A model generated the notes under the pieces. That model saw only the letters and a program-made list of their open reading frames with translations. It was not told where the DNA came from and searched no databases. Shown here in pieces: positions 8,935 through 19,028 of a DNA stretch of 19,028 nucleotides (positions are counted from its first letter, which is position 1; the number at the start of each line of letters is the position of its first letter). Position numbers and translations under genes: made by a program. This DNA comes from Lobulomyces angularis (lineage: Eukaryota > Chytridiomycota > Chytridiomycetes > Lobulomycetales > Lobulomycetaceae), in assembly GCA_027604685.1 (NCBI GenBank), contig JADHYX010000304.1, forward strand, positions 1 through 19,028, written 5' to 3'.

Positions 8935-9392
8935 GGTAAAAATCAAGCATTGAACAAAGACTTTAAAAAAAAATAAATCAAGACTATTGGCCAAGTTTCT
9001 TAATGAGCGACGGAAAGTAGGGTAGTCTACTTGGTTTTTCTAGTATAAAGTATAGTTAATCATATTTAACACATAGTTGGATAGAATCCTTAATTTTGAA
9101 GGGAATTATTTCAATTTCATCAACTAAGTAAGTTAAATAGTAAATATATGGCAGTAGGTCACAGTAAGAGCTTTCTTTAAACTTGATCACCGAATTTTTT
9201 GCTGTCACGAAAGTGTCACTGATTTGTACACAGATGGCGAAAATATGCTCACATAACTTTGTCAGTTATCCAATATCGAGCTTTAATGTTATCTGCAATG
9301 ATCCTCCCATATTAAACTTCAGCTATGAGTTTTCTACATTTACAGTTGCATTTTATGGTGATTGAATTTTTTTGATTCTACCAAGGTGGCGC
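8929..9392 (-). pseudogene. Coding-like relic or missed upstream exons
   Basis: One minus-strand frame reads as credible protein across this gap but is interrupted by TAG/TAA. Its longest open piece is 69 codons (9056-9265) without a Met, containing DLLPYIYYLTYLVDEIEIIP. A possible 31-nt intron (9040-9070, GTTAAA...ACTAG) would join it to another open piece (VDYPTFRRSLRNLANSLDL), which is in the same frame as the downstream 351-residue gene but separated from it by one TAG. Thus it may be unrecognised exons of that gene or a decayed neighbour. No family was recognised. The plus-strand frame in the same place (9183-9365) looks like a shadow. Confidence 0.35.
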
Positions 9393-9449
9393 ATTTTACA
9401 ACCTACTTATTTTTTCTAAACAAAATTATAATTAAATTTAAAAAAAGAA

Positions 9450-12400
9450 ATGTTTATCTACATATTTTTAGGAATAATTTTAACGTTAGTAGTGGAAATA
9501 ATTATTTTATACATATTTTTGGCAAAATTATTCAATTTTGATCAATCTAAAGCCAAAGTTAAGATTCCTGATAGAGATGGGTTTCAAGGAACGCTAAAAG
9601 TGGAAAGTGAACCAAAAGTACCTCATACACATACACAACCATATCCAACAAGTGTTACGGAATTCTTAAAAGCAAATTTATCAGACAAATTTAGAGACAC
9701 GAGTGCAAATGTTACTCCAATTTCGAATACTTCTTGGGGTATTGGTGATCCAAATTGTACATTTACAACTTCCGACACAGAAAAATGTAATTACTTGAAT
9801 ATTGTACTTAATCGATACTTTATAGAACTTCGAGGTAAGGTTTATTTTTTTTGTACAATTTTGTAAACACTACTCTTTTTATTTTATTTTTTTTTTTGTA
9901 CAGTTTAAATAAAAAAAAAATTTTTTAAAAAAAGAAAATTTTGTTGAATCATAACTAATTTTTTTTACAGCTTCGGAGTATTTTAAGTGGAAAACAAAAA
10001 CAAAACTTAATGAAAAATTCAGCGCAAAGTTGGAAGGAAGTTCTTTTGTGGTAAATTATTTTTTTTTATTTTTTTTTTTGAGATAATTGAGACCAAAACA
10101 TAAAAAAATTTTTTTTTGTTACAGAAAAAATATAAACCGTTTTTTACTAAAAAAACAAAAAATAAATTTTTTAGACATCCTGCTTTATAAAAGATATTGT
10201 TTTAGGAGACACTGCACCTTGTATTGAAGGAGTTCGAATTCTTCATGGAATCACTGAAGACATTGCCGTAGTAAGAATGAAGAAATTTAAGAAGAAATAT
10301 TCTTATAACAAATAAGGTTTTCGAAGCCGACATTTCATATGGTGGTGGCTGCTACATAATTATAGAAGTGACTCTCACCGGTGGACTTGTTTTACCTGTT
10401 AAAATTGCTCTAGAAAAGTTAGCTGGAAAAGTATACATTATATAATAGCCAAAGAAATATTTTTAAAGATTTTTAGATGAGGGGAAGAGTTCCCAGTCCT
10501 TCATTTACTGATATGATTAGTATCGCTTTTGCTGAAGATCCTGGTGCCCAGTTTACAGTGGATTCTCCGATCACTCTTCAAAAAAATGTAAAATTTTTGA
10601 ACCTTTTTCTTCATAAATTTATTTAAAAAAATTTAACATTTTTTTTTTTTTTTTTCTATATTAGGAAAAACTTAGGGAATTTGTTAATAAACTATTAGGA
10701 AAACTAGTGCGAAGGTTATTTTTAGACCTTTGGGTTTTACCGAATTGGAGAAATTTTTTTTTACCTTGTATGGAACCTAATACGGAGGTTCATTTTTTTT
10801 TAAAAAAAAATATTCTGTTAAACTAAAACCTTTCTGCAGGAAGTGGAATCTAGAGAACTTGCCAAAGTTGTTACAACTAGTAGTCCTCCCAGAAGGCCAA
10901 CAACTACCACTACAATTACTGATAGAGCTACGTCATTTTTGCGATGGGGGGGGAAATCTCAAGAAACGCTACCAACTGCTTCACCAATTGAAAATTTACC
11001 AACTATTCTACCCGAATTTCAAATTGCGGGGACTATGACTTCCTTTAATGTTAATACCACGCTAATAAACAAATCCGATATCCTACAGCTTGCAAATGAA
11101 TTAGAAAGTAAACTTTTACCGAATTTTTTGAGATTAGCAAAGGAAGGTTTTATCGAAAATATGGTTTTAGATCCTAATTCTGCTTGGAAATTACTGAAAA
11201 GCAGAAATGATATTAGCGTTTTTAGAAAAAAAGTTAACACCATATTTGGTGTTATCGAAGTGTTTCGGAGTATTATTAAAATTTATTGTGAAGCAGATAA
11301 AGTTTATTCTGTTCTTTCAAACCCTGCACATTTTCAACATATTGATGACGGTTATCTTGGATCTTCTGTTTTAAAAGAGATTGGTAATCAAATTTTTTTA
11401 TACAATTTGATATATTTAGTTTTTTCAATTAAGATTCCTCTAGGTCTGTTCGACAATCTACGTACCAGTTTAATAAAAATGTTTTGAGAGAGTACAAAGT
11501 GTTCGAAGTTAAACGAAAACTTGCAGAGGAAGAGCTGGAAAATATTGAGCACGGATCTAATAATATTTCAGAGTGTTCCAGCAGTGCAGACCCGGTGAAT
11601 GAGGCAAAGGTAAATGGTGAAGAAGGAATTGAGAGAGCGATTAATAATTACATCGTAGTATCGCGTTCCATTGGTAATTTAATTGATAGTGATAGCGAAT
11701 CTCCCACCAATACTAAAGAGAAGGAAGAAAAAAAATTGACACACAAGAGTTCCTCAGAATTAAATGTTGAACATGACTCAACCAACAGTTCTATGGAACA
11801 TTCTTTCTCTGCTGATGAGATATATACCCTAGATACTAAGAATTTAAGTGAGGAATTTCCAAAGCATCTTAATGAAATTAACCCAGAGCAACAGCATCTT
11901 GAAGCTCCAGAGAGGCTACAATCGATTACTATAAAACCCAGAAATTTTACTGAACCAATATCTGGATCTGAAGTTTCTAATGCTATCAAGTCAATTCCAG
12001 AAAAATTAAATAATAAAGTATTTATAAATGGCTATTTGATTGAGTCTAATGGAACTGAAAAGTCTTGTACAGTAACAATACTTTCACAACTTAGCAGTGA
12101 TTTGAATCGCTTGGAAATTAATTTTACAAATTCAAAAAAAATAAAAGATTTTATTGAGGAATTAGAAACCTTAACATCATCAATTTCTTCGGATCAACTT
12201 GATCTGCAAAACATAGCAGATCAACAAAACACACTGCGGCGAAGAAAAACAACTAATGGTGCTGAAACGGATTCAAATGTACCTCCTCGTATTGAAAAAA
12301 TAAAATCGTATATTTCTAATACCGCCAACAACTGGATAAAAAACCGGAAGAGAATTGCAAGCCATCCAGAGGATTTTAGCTCTAGTTTTAATGCAACTGC

Positions 12401-13998
12401 CAATTCACCGATATCCGATGAATCTAAGAAAATAGAGAGTGCAACTCCTTCTGAGTATAAGAGCCAAGAATTACCATTGTATCCAAGTGAAGTGGAACAA
12501 CTAGAGCAGCAGTCAGTTTTACCTCCTATAACTCCTCAAACCTTGTCTTTGACTGGTATAGAAGAAAAATCTGCATTGATGCCCGCTTCTGCTCAAGGAA
12601 ACTTTATTGATGACTCAGACACAGGAAATAGTCCTCCTGAACCCCAAAGTACGATTCAGGAAAGAGTATCTTTTGAATCCGCAGTTAGTAATACTGCAGA
12701 TTCAAACTTAGAAATTCCACCTCGAGAGTCTAGTTTAGTTGAGGAATCTACACAGAAACCTACTGTAGTAACTTCAGCGGAGTATCAACCACTGGATTTA
12801 ATGTCGGACAAGCCGTATATTGAATCAAATATAGTAAGTAAAGAATTTGCGAAGTATGAAATAGCATATGACTGTAAATCTGGTCCAGTAAATTTGGAAT
12901 GGAATTTTTTTGCCCACAATAAGCAGCCAATAATGTTTGGTCTGTATTACAAACAAAAGGCTCCTGCAATTGAAAGAAAAGAAGACAACGATGGTACATC
13001 AGCAGAAAACGATGAATTTTTGAGTGAGGATAAGAAAAATTCCAGTGATTACACACGAAAAGAACTTGGTGGAACTAACTTACTGAAACTTTTTGTTAAA
13101 AACACAGCAGATAAAAGTGAAAGAGTTTTGGTCCCACTTTCGTTAATCAATGGAAGTGCACATCCATCCCTGGGATTAATGAGCTTAGACTCCTTCCCAA
13201 GTGGAACTTTTGTATTTATCTGGCATAACAATCAAATTTTGAGAAAAACTGTTTCGTACAAAGTTGATTTAATGCTCAAGTCTGAGGACGAATATCGTAC
13301 TAATCTCTCTTTTGATATATCGGTTCCTCGTAAATTGAGCTTTAAACTTCCAGGTATATATAACGAAAGCAATAGAATTAGAACTCATAACTTTTTTTTT
13401 TTTTTTTTTAGTTTTATATGATTTTAAAGGTGATACGCATGGAAAATCTCCATTTTTGTGTTATGAATTTACTACTGGAGGTTATGAATTAATGGTATAA
13501 AAACTTTTTTGAGTATTATGTTTAATTTTTGTTTTTGTATTTTTTTCAAATAAGTTTGGAATATCTTTCTGGGAATTTGAATACGATGACGATGGACCAG
13601 AATCCATAAAGTTAGTTTCTGGTTCTGAAGATTCAAATTTGGAAGATGAAAAAGGAAATTGTTTAGATAATAATCCTGTTGATCAACGAAAGAGTCTTTT
13701 ATCGAGTAGGTTAGCCAATGTTGTAAATCAAAATCTAGGAAATTCAATAGATTTCTCTGGAATTTCGTCATCGGAGGATAATAATGAGATTTGTAAAAAA
13801 GAAGTTTTGAGTTTGAAAAAGTATAACTCCCAAAGAGGTTTGATACAGGGAAAAATTAATATTGGAAAAACCGCAGAAGGAGAAGGTGATGCTAATAATA
13901 GTGACAGATTTGGAGTTTATAATCTTTGTTTTGATAATAGTTTAAGCCCAGTCTTAAATAAACATTGTACCATAAAAGTTTGGATAATTTTTGAATAA
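9450..13998 (+). CDS. SMP-START-GOLD-GOLD lipid-transfer protein at membrane contacts
   Basis: This encodes a predicted ER-anchored lipid-transfer protein of 1,299 residues. Exons: 9450-9834, 9971-10050, 10175-10270, 10317-10430, 10477-10587, 10665-10787, 10840-11383, 11434-13353, 13412-13494 and 13555-13998; every join keeps phase. Residues 3-28 form a membrane anchor. Residues about 112-303 are an SMP domain of the Nvj2/TEX2 type, starting CNYLNIVLNRYFIELRASEY, with the DISYGGG strand and an LPNWRNFFLP end. Residues about 376-735 are a START domain: AWKLLKSRNDISVFRK, an FRSIIKIYCEADKVYSVLSN strand/helix, IDDGYLGSSVLKEID, NNYIVVSRSI, then NGYLIES and CTVTILS...DLNRLEI, split by acidic Ser-rich inserts. 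A disordered linker leads to GOLD 1 (about 955-1105; VNLEWNFFAHNKQPIMFGLYY and PSGTFVFIWHNN) and GOLD 2 (about 1135-1299; FLCYEFTTGGYELMFGISFW and GVYNLCFDNSLSP). Nvj2 normally has a PH domain and no START or GOLD. SMP and START bind lipids; GOLD usually mediates protein binding. Confidence 0.88.
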
Positions 13999-14319
13999 AA
14001 AAAAAATTGTTTTTTTTCATTTTCATTTTCAATTTATATACATATATGTCTTTATTTTTATTTTTTTATTTTTTTTTATATTTTTTAGAAACTGTATTTC
14101 TTTTTTGTTACTTTTTTTTTTTTCTTATTTGTAATTTAAAAATGTTAGTATAATAAATATATATTTGGAATAATATGAAAGCAATAAAATTAAATATATA
14201 CATAAAAATTTATAAATACATATTATATTTAATTATTTTTTAAACTGCAATTCAAAGTTTTATCAGATATAAAAAATATAACTACAAAAAACTACTACGT
14301 TAGATATAAAAATTTCGAC
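13999..14319. other. Convergent 3' region, very A/T-rich
   Basis: This lies between the stop codons of the SMP-START-GOLD gene (TAA) and the receptor gene (TGA). It consists of long T runs and TATA-like tracts, with an AATAAA at 14183-14188 on the plus strand as a possible poly(A) signal. No gene or structured RNA was seen. Confidence 0.5.
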
Positions 14320-17300
14320 TCAGCATACATGTTTATTTTTTGGATTGTTTGGGGGGATGTGGGTGGATGCTGGTATAGAAGAAACCGCATGAGAATAAAC
14401 AGATGATTTAATTGAATCTAACGGTGCCCCGGATTGCATTTGGCTTGCATTCCAATCTTCCTCATAAGTTTGGTAATATTCCTCGTGATATTTACACAGG
14501 TATATTGGTCTTAAAACAACCGCTACTAGACTAGCCACCTGAGTTACAAATATAATTAAAGTTTCCATTAGTAATTTCGTTTGATTTAAAATGTTGAGGG
14601 GTATCATTAAAAGTAAAAGTTGGAAAATTGAAAAGTTAAAAAAAATAAAGGAAAATAATCCCGATTCGTTAAAATTATGATCAACATCTTTTTGTGTTAA
14701 AGCCAAAATTGATAACAGTACTGATGTTCCCAGTATATAATAGATAAAGAATTGATCAAAAAGGGACGTCTCACAGACTTGTTCTGAAACGCAAGTTGAG
14801 AACTTCACAGTCTAAAAAAAAAAATTGAGTTTTGTATTAAAGAAAATTATATCAAATGTAACCTTGTACGTTGAGAAGTTAACTACATTCCAAAATATCA
14901 AGTATATCAATGATATTGATAAAACCACTACTGATATTATGATTTTGCTCTTTTTATTCAATTCTTTGTTGCTTATTCCCCTCTTTTTTTTTCCAGCTGA
15001 TTTTATGTTGATGTTGTTTAAGCTAAATTTTTCAACTTTTTTACTAATAATTTTTTTCAAATTGCTAGGCTTAAAAGAGAATTTGGATACTTTATTTCTA
15101 GGTTTTTGAATGGTTCTTCTTCTGTATTGAATTGTATTAAAAATTCTCATTGAATAGCCTAAAAAATTTAAATTGTATCCCAGCACTTTTAAAATAGACG
15201 ACAAGCTGCAAACAATACCACCAATAGGTAGATATGACACTACTACTGATAGTATGCAAGACAAATTCCCTGCAGCAATTAAAGTAGTGAAATAAATACC
15301 AGCTTCCTCCATTATTACAAAATAGGAATAGTTATATATCAAGTGAATGAATGCCAACAAGAAGCCGAGAAAGGATATGAGTAAAATAACTAAAACGCTA
15401 AAACGTTGGGTATCTGAAATTAGACATAATGGAAAGCAAACTAGAGTTTCATCAGTTTTTTTAACCAAAATCTGTGTCGTTGCATCACATTCAAGGATCG
15501 TTAAACTAAACGTTGGCCAATCTGGATTCGTAACATTATAATCTATGGTATCCCCTAATCCCTTAACAGTTACTGAAACAGAATTTGATGTCGTAAGGTT
15601 AAAAGATATGCCTCTAAATTCCGCCTCTGATCCTAAAATTACTTTCACAGCCTCTCCAAAAGCAGTGACTGGGCTATCTAAATACACTACAGGAATCAGT
15701 TCGTCTGATTGAGCAGCAGTTGCAGGAAAACCAGTACAATCTAGCAGCGTAACAAAAAAAGGTTTAATATGCTGAAATGGTTGAACCGATACTTGATTGA
15801 ATGATTCAAATTGATTTTGAACATTTCCTAATCTTATTTTAGAGGGAACGGATTGAATTACAACTTCTCCGCTCACATTGTTCATCAAACCTCTAGAAAA
15901 CAAGTTATCGCACTGCATTAACGAAGGTATCCAAATTGTTCCGTTTATTTTGGACCCTTTTGTATTAATGTTTACTGCCTCGTAACTGAAAAACTCAGTT
16001 GAAATTTTGATAAAAGATCCTCTTGCAGAAAAGGAATTATTTTGCATCCTAACACTGCTAGATTCCGCTATTTCTACCATACCGGTGTCTTCCAAATATA
16101 TTAATGAGCCAATACCGTTGGAATAGATATCACTTATATCTGTACCATTTCCTAATTTTAACATTGACTGTTCCTGCACTTGAATTAACACTCCATCACC
16201 AACATTAATTTTAGTAATTTTTGTATTTTCAAGTATCAACTTTGCGTGAGAGTGCAGTTCAAAAAATATTAAATTAACATTTTCATTAAAAATGCTTGCA
16301 AAAGTTGAATTTTCGAAGATAAGGGTAGTGTTTTTATTGAGTTCTGTCGTTACAAGTTGCGTTACTGGAGCTAATGCTATTATGTTTTCTATAATTGAAT
16401 TTGAAATGCGCAGTGTGGTATCTGGTGAACCAAAACCAAACTAATTTAATAGTAGTAGCAATAATATAAAACTATAAAATTTTACCATTGTCTGTTGGAT
16501 TGTATTGTTGTAAGCGTGCAGCTTGTCAATGAAGGAATTAAGGCTTGTCAAGATAATACCTGGGGTATTAGTGTTTCGTATAATGATGTTTTCAAAACGG
16601 CTACTTGTAGTATAAGTACTATCTGTATTTGGAGGAAAGCTTACAATTAAAAAGCCATTGGAATTACCTAGAAAACATTAAATGGAAAAATTTAAACGAA
16701 AAAAAAGTCTTGTATTGATATACTGGACTGGTCGGTTGACTCTATGTCTTCAATTAAAATATCTTTGGCATGAGCGATTCCCTTATTTACTAGAAAGCTT
16801 GCTACTCCTTTAACTTGTATATGTTGGAGAAATATTTTACTATCTAAAGATGTTATTGCAATTTTAGCAGATTGCGATTTTGAGAGATATTTGACATTTT
16901 CCATCGAAGCAACAGATGAATAAAAGGAAGCACGGCTTTCAATCTCAAAATCGCCTTCCGAAATACCACCTATCCATGAAAAATTCAAGGTATCGAAAAT
17001 CTAGAAACATTAGTGTGGATTTGGATAAATTTGCGATACCTCTAAATCGCTGCCACCTGTTAAAGTATTCTGGTAAAAATTCACATCAGTCAATATAATC
17101 AAAGGAGAAACTTTAGCAGTTATAGCTGCAGCATTAATGGCATTAAGAAAACTGGAATTTTGAATCCGGCAAGTTGACAAAGAGCAATCGATTGTCACAG
17201 TATCAAAAGTGGAATTTTTAACCACAACATTTGAATGCTGTATTGTGATTTTTGCTTCTTTATTGGGAGAAGAAAAATTTAGGTTGTTCAATGTAATGCC

Positions 17301-17543
17301 GATACTATCTTTAATAATTATATTAGGACAATTGATAAAATTGCAATTTGAAATAGTTCCATTGAATTGGACGGTTACATCTTCTTGTTCTTTGTTAGAT
17401 GAACAATCTATTGTTAACAAATTTTCATTTTCAAAACATTGATTGAGCCAATTTGCTGAATTCATTGATGAAATTAATAATAACTGAAATAGAGTGAAAA
17501 CCAATATATCGATTTTGAACGACGCAATATGTAATTTTTTCAT
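14320..17543 (-). CDS. Class C-like 7TM receptor with beta-helix ectodomain
   Basis: This encodes a predicted plasma-membrane G-protein-coupled receptor of 1,010 residues. Exons 17040-17543, 16724-17000, 16486-16667, 14863-16440 and 14320-14811 join with matching phases; introns are 39-56 nt. Residues 1-30 are a signal peptide. Residues about 31-665 are Asn/Ser/Thr-rich with repeating short strands of the type NSTFDTVTI, NSSFLNAIN and LNNLNFSS, typical of right-handed parallel beta-helices, with many N-glycosylation sequons. Seven membrane helices span about 668-951. Features fitting class C (7tm_3) are a Cys at the start of TM3 (CSLSSILKVLGYNLNFLGYS), a Cys pair in the second extracellular loop (STCVSEQVC) and a VVLRPIYL end to TM7. 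The loop between TM3 and TM4 is long and very basic. The tail (952-1010) is Ser/Pro-rich and ends KNKHVC. No Venus-flytrap domain is visible, so the ligand type is unknown. Confidence 0.82.
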
Positions 17544-17874
17544 CTATAAGTATTTAAGAACTCAAAGATATTTTTTGCTAATCTTTTAAAGTAAAAAATT
17601 AAATTTGTTTTCTAATTACACAACAATTTTTATTTTTCTTCACATCAGTGATTGGCTAAAAATAATAATCGCTTCAGAAATTACATAAAAAATTTGGAAT
17701 TACTTAAAGTTAACTACAATTATAGAAAAATTAATGAGTTACATAAAAAATTTGGAATTACTAAAATTTAGCTACAATTATGGAAAGTTTAGTGAGCTAC
17801 TTTATTTGCACCAAAAAAACTTATTTTTGGTTGTGCAATAAAAAATAAAATGTTACACTCAAGTTTTTTAGTAA
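17544..17874. promoter_or_regulatory. Shared divergent promoter, receptor and ARO7
   Basis: The 331 bases between the two divergent ATGs probably drive both genes. They contain a CCAAT box on the minus strand (ATTGG at 17651-17655, in the favourable context TTAGCCAATCAC) of the kind bound by the HAP/NF-Y complex, and the 58-bp tandem duplication listed separately. No Gcn4-type TGACTCA was seen. Confidence 0.5.
17681..17796. repeat. 58-bp tandem duplication in promoter
   Basis: There are two head-to-tail copies, 17681-17738 and 17739-17796, each starting ttacataaaaaatttggaa and ending gtgag or atgag. By eye they differ at 7 of 58 positions (about 88% identity). The pair ends 78 bp before the chorismate mutase ATG, so it may double a regulatory site or have moved the promoter elements apart. 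Confidence 0.85.
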
Positions 17875-18969
17875 ATGAACTTCACCAAAAAGAACTTTAC
17901 TCTTGATCATATCCGACAAGAACTTGTTAGATTGGAAGACTCAATTATTTTTGCTTTGATTGAAAGGAGCCAATTTCAAAAGAATGACATTATTTATAAG
18001 TGTGGTGGAATAAATATTAAAGAATTTGATGGTTCATTCTTAGGTATTTGTAAATTAATTTTCCACATAACATTTTAATTTTTTAAGATCTTCATTAATA
18101 AATTTCTTTATGATATCTAGAGTATTTTTTACACGAACTAGAATGTGCTCATGCCAAAGTTAGAAGATATACATCGTAAAAAATTTGTTTCCAGCTTCCT
18201 TAATATTAAATTTATATATAGCCCCGATGAAACACCTTTTACTACGAATTTACCTGATTCTGTTCTTCCTCCTATACAGTTTCCTAAGTTGCTGGTTCCG
18301 AATAATGTCAACATTAATGATCAATTAATGAAAATTTATATAAATGAGATAGTACCAAAAATTACAGATGAAGGGGATGACGGAAATCATGGTAAGCAAC
18401 AGTGTTTACAGGTGATGATGATGCATCATAAATTTAGGTTCTGCCGCTACAAAAGATTGCCATGTCTTACAATTGCTTTCAAGAAGAATACATTTTGGTG
18501 AATAACGTAATTTCAAAAAAATACTAACAAGAATAAAAAGGTAAATTTGTTGCAGAGGCAAAATTTAATGATCCACTACTTCAACCAAAATACATTGAAT
18601 TAATACGAAATAAAGACAAATGCGGCATAAATGACCTATTAACTAATTTGGCAGTTGAAGAAAAGTTGCTAAGGCGACTTCGGAGAAAAGCTGCAATTTT
18701 TGGAGCAGGTAAACTTTGAATAAACAAATTGCTGGATTTTATTTAGAAATTGATGGTGATGGTATCCCTACATTAAAAGAGGAGGATAATAAAATTCCTT
18801 TAGATGTAGTATGTGACATGTATGAAAAGTATGTCATTCCATTAACTAAGGTAACACTGAAAATTAAGAATGGTAGTTTTTAATAATTTTTCTTGCGAAT
18901 TAGGTTGTAGAAGTTGAATATTTGCTAGAAAGATTAAAGTACTATCCTTCATTTGTGCCAGAGTTTTAA
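17875..18969 (+). CDS. ARO7: Chorismate mutase (AroQ, fungal type)
   Basis: Converts chorismate to prephenate, the first committed step to phenylalanine and tyrosine. Exons 17875-18043, 18121-18175, 18222-18391, 18438-18497, 18541-18708, 18747-18850 and 18904-18969 join in phase to 263 residues (the yeast enzyme has 256). Similarity to yeast Aro7 runs end to end: IRQELVRLEDSIIF, VRRYTSPDETPF, GSAATKD, LLSRRIHFGKFVAEAKF, NLAVEEKLL and IPLTKVVEVEYLLERL. Expected active-site residues are present: R14 (yeast R16), R148 (R157), K159 (K168), N187 (N194), E191 (E198), T241 (T242) and E245 (E246). The allosteric pocket residues R71/R72 and the GS of GSAATKD are kept. The yeast switch residue Thr226 aligns with Pro225. 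A GTGAAT donor at 18498 and introns as short as 38 nt are unusual but needed to restore GKFVAEAKF and the following exons. No transit peptide is visible, so a cytosolic enzyme is expected. Confidence 0.96.
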
Positions 18970-19028
18970 GTTTAATCCTTTGCTGCGCCACTATAATTAG
19001 AATTTTAATTTTTTTTTTTTTTTTTTTT
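18970..19028. other. 3' flank ending in poly(T)
   Basis: Short flank after the chorismate mutase stop, ending in an uninterrupted T run at the window edge. Nothing else is visible. Confidence 0.4.

Noticed and set aside
9183..9365. 60-codon plus-strand frame
   Set aside because: It begins with TTG, has no recognisable features, and the opposite strand gives a better protein-like reading.
11484..13421. Separate gene starting at 11484
   Set aside because: The first codon is TTG, the frame joins the upstream exon in phase across a 50-nt intron, and the START domain spans the junction.
14825..15541. Plus-strand frames of 94 and 64 codons
   Set aside because: They lie opposite the 7TM region of the receptor, and the helix and class C motifs are on the minus strand.
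1..19028. tRNA, rRNA, CRISPR arrays or intact mobile elements
   Set aside because: No T-loop/B-box-like sequence in a foldable context, no rRNA-like conserved stretch, no spaced repeats of CRISPR type and no terminal repeats were seen.

Overview
This window is nuclear DNA from a eukaryote, most likely an early-diverging (zoosporic-type) fungus or a close relative such as a rozellid, aphelid, chytrid or blastoclad. The sequence is very A+T-rich with long homopolymer runs. The genes are cut by many very short GT-AG introns (about 38-60 nt, one near 290 nt), several with TACTAA-like branch sites. A fungal/plant-type AroQ chorismate mutase argues for a fungal lineage. The exact group cannot be fixed from sequence alone. 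There are no bacterial operons, CRISPR arrays, recognisable tRNA or rRNA genes, or clear intact transposons. All gene models below were spliced by hand by matching exon phases.

Layout. 168-663 (-): a small gene carrying a duplicated TNAWxNG module. 1274-2892 (+): an unidentified multi-exon gene that looks decayed, with in-frame stops and homopolymer frameshifts. 3346-4536 (-): a three-finger C2H2 transcription factor that carries calcineurin-docking-like motifs and resembles Crz1. 5590-7326 (+): an alpha-arrestin-like protein, with four AAAACGTTT palindromes just upstream. 7675-8895 (-): an unrecognised protein with a conserved-looking Trp/His block and a 12-residue lysine-rich repeat; a second relic or its own upstream exons lie at 8929-9392. 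9450-13998 (+): a 10-exon, 1,299-residue protein combining an N-terminal membrane anchor, an SMP lipid-transfer domain, a START lipid-binding domain and two GOLD domains. 14320-17543 (-): a 5-exon, 1,010-residue class C-like seven-transmembrane receptor whose ectodomain looks like a parallel beta-helix instead of a Venus flytrap. 17875-18969 (+): a 7-exon chorismate mutase (ARO7), divergent from the receptor, with a 58-bp tandem duplication in the shared promoter.

Functionally the genes are not an operon or obvious pathway cluster. The themes are signalling (receptor, arrestin, calcium-type transcription factor), lipid transport at membrane contact sites, and aromatic amino-acid synthesis. 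The two most unusual items are the SMP-START-GOLD-GOLD protein and the beta-helix/7TM receptor; both are strongly supported by consistent splice phases and domain signatures. Their novelty is judged from memory and was not tested by a database search.
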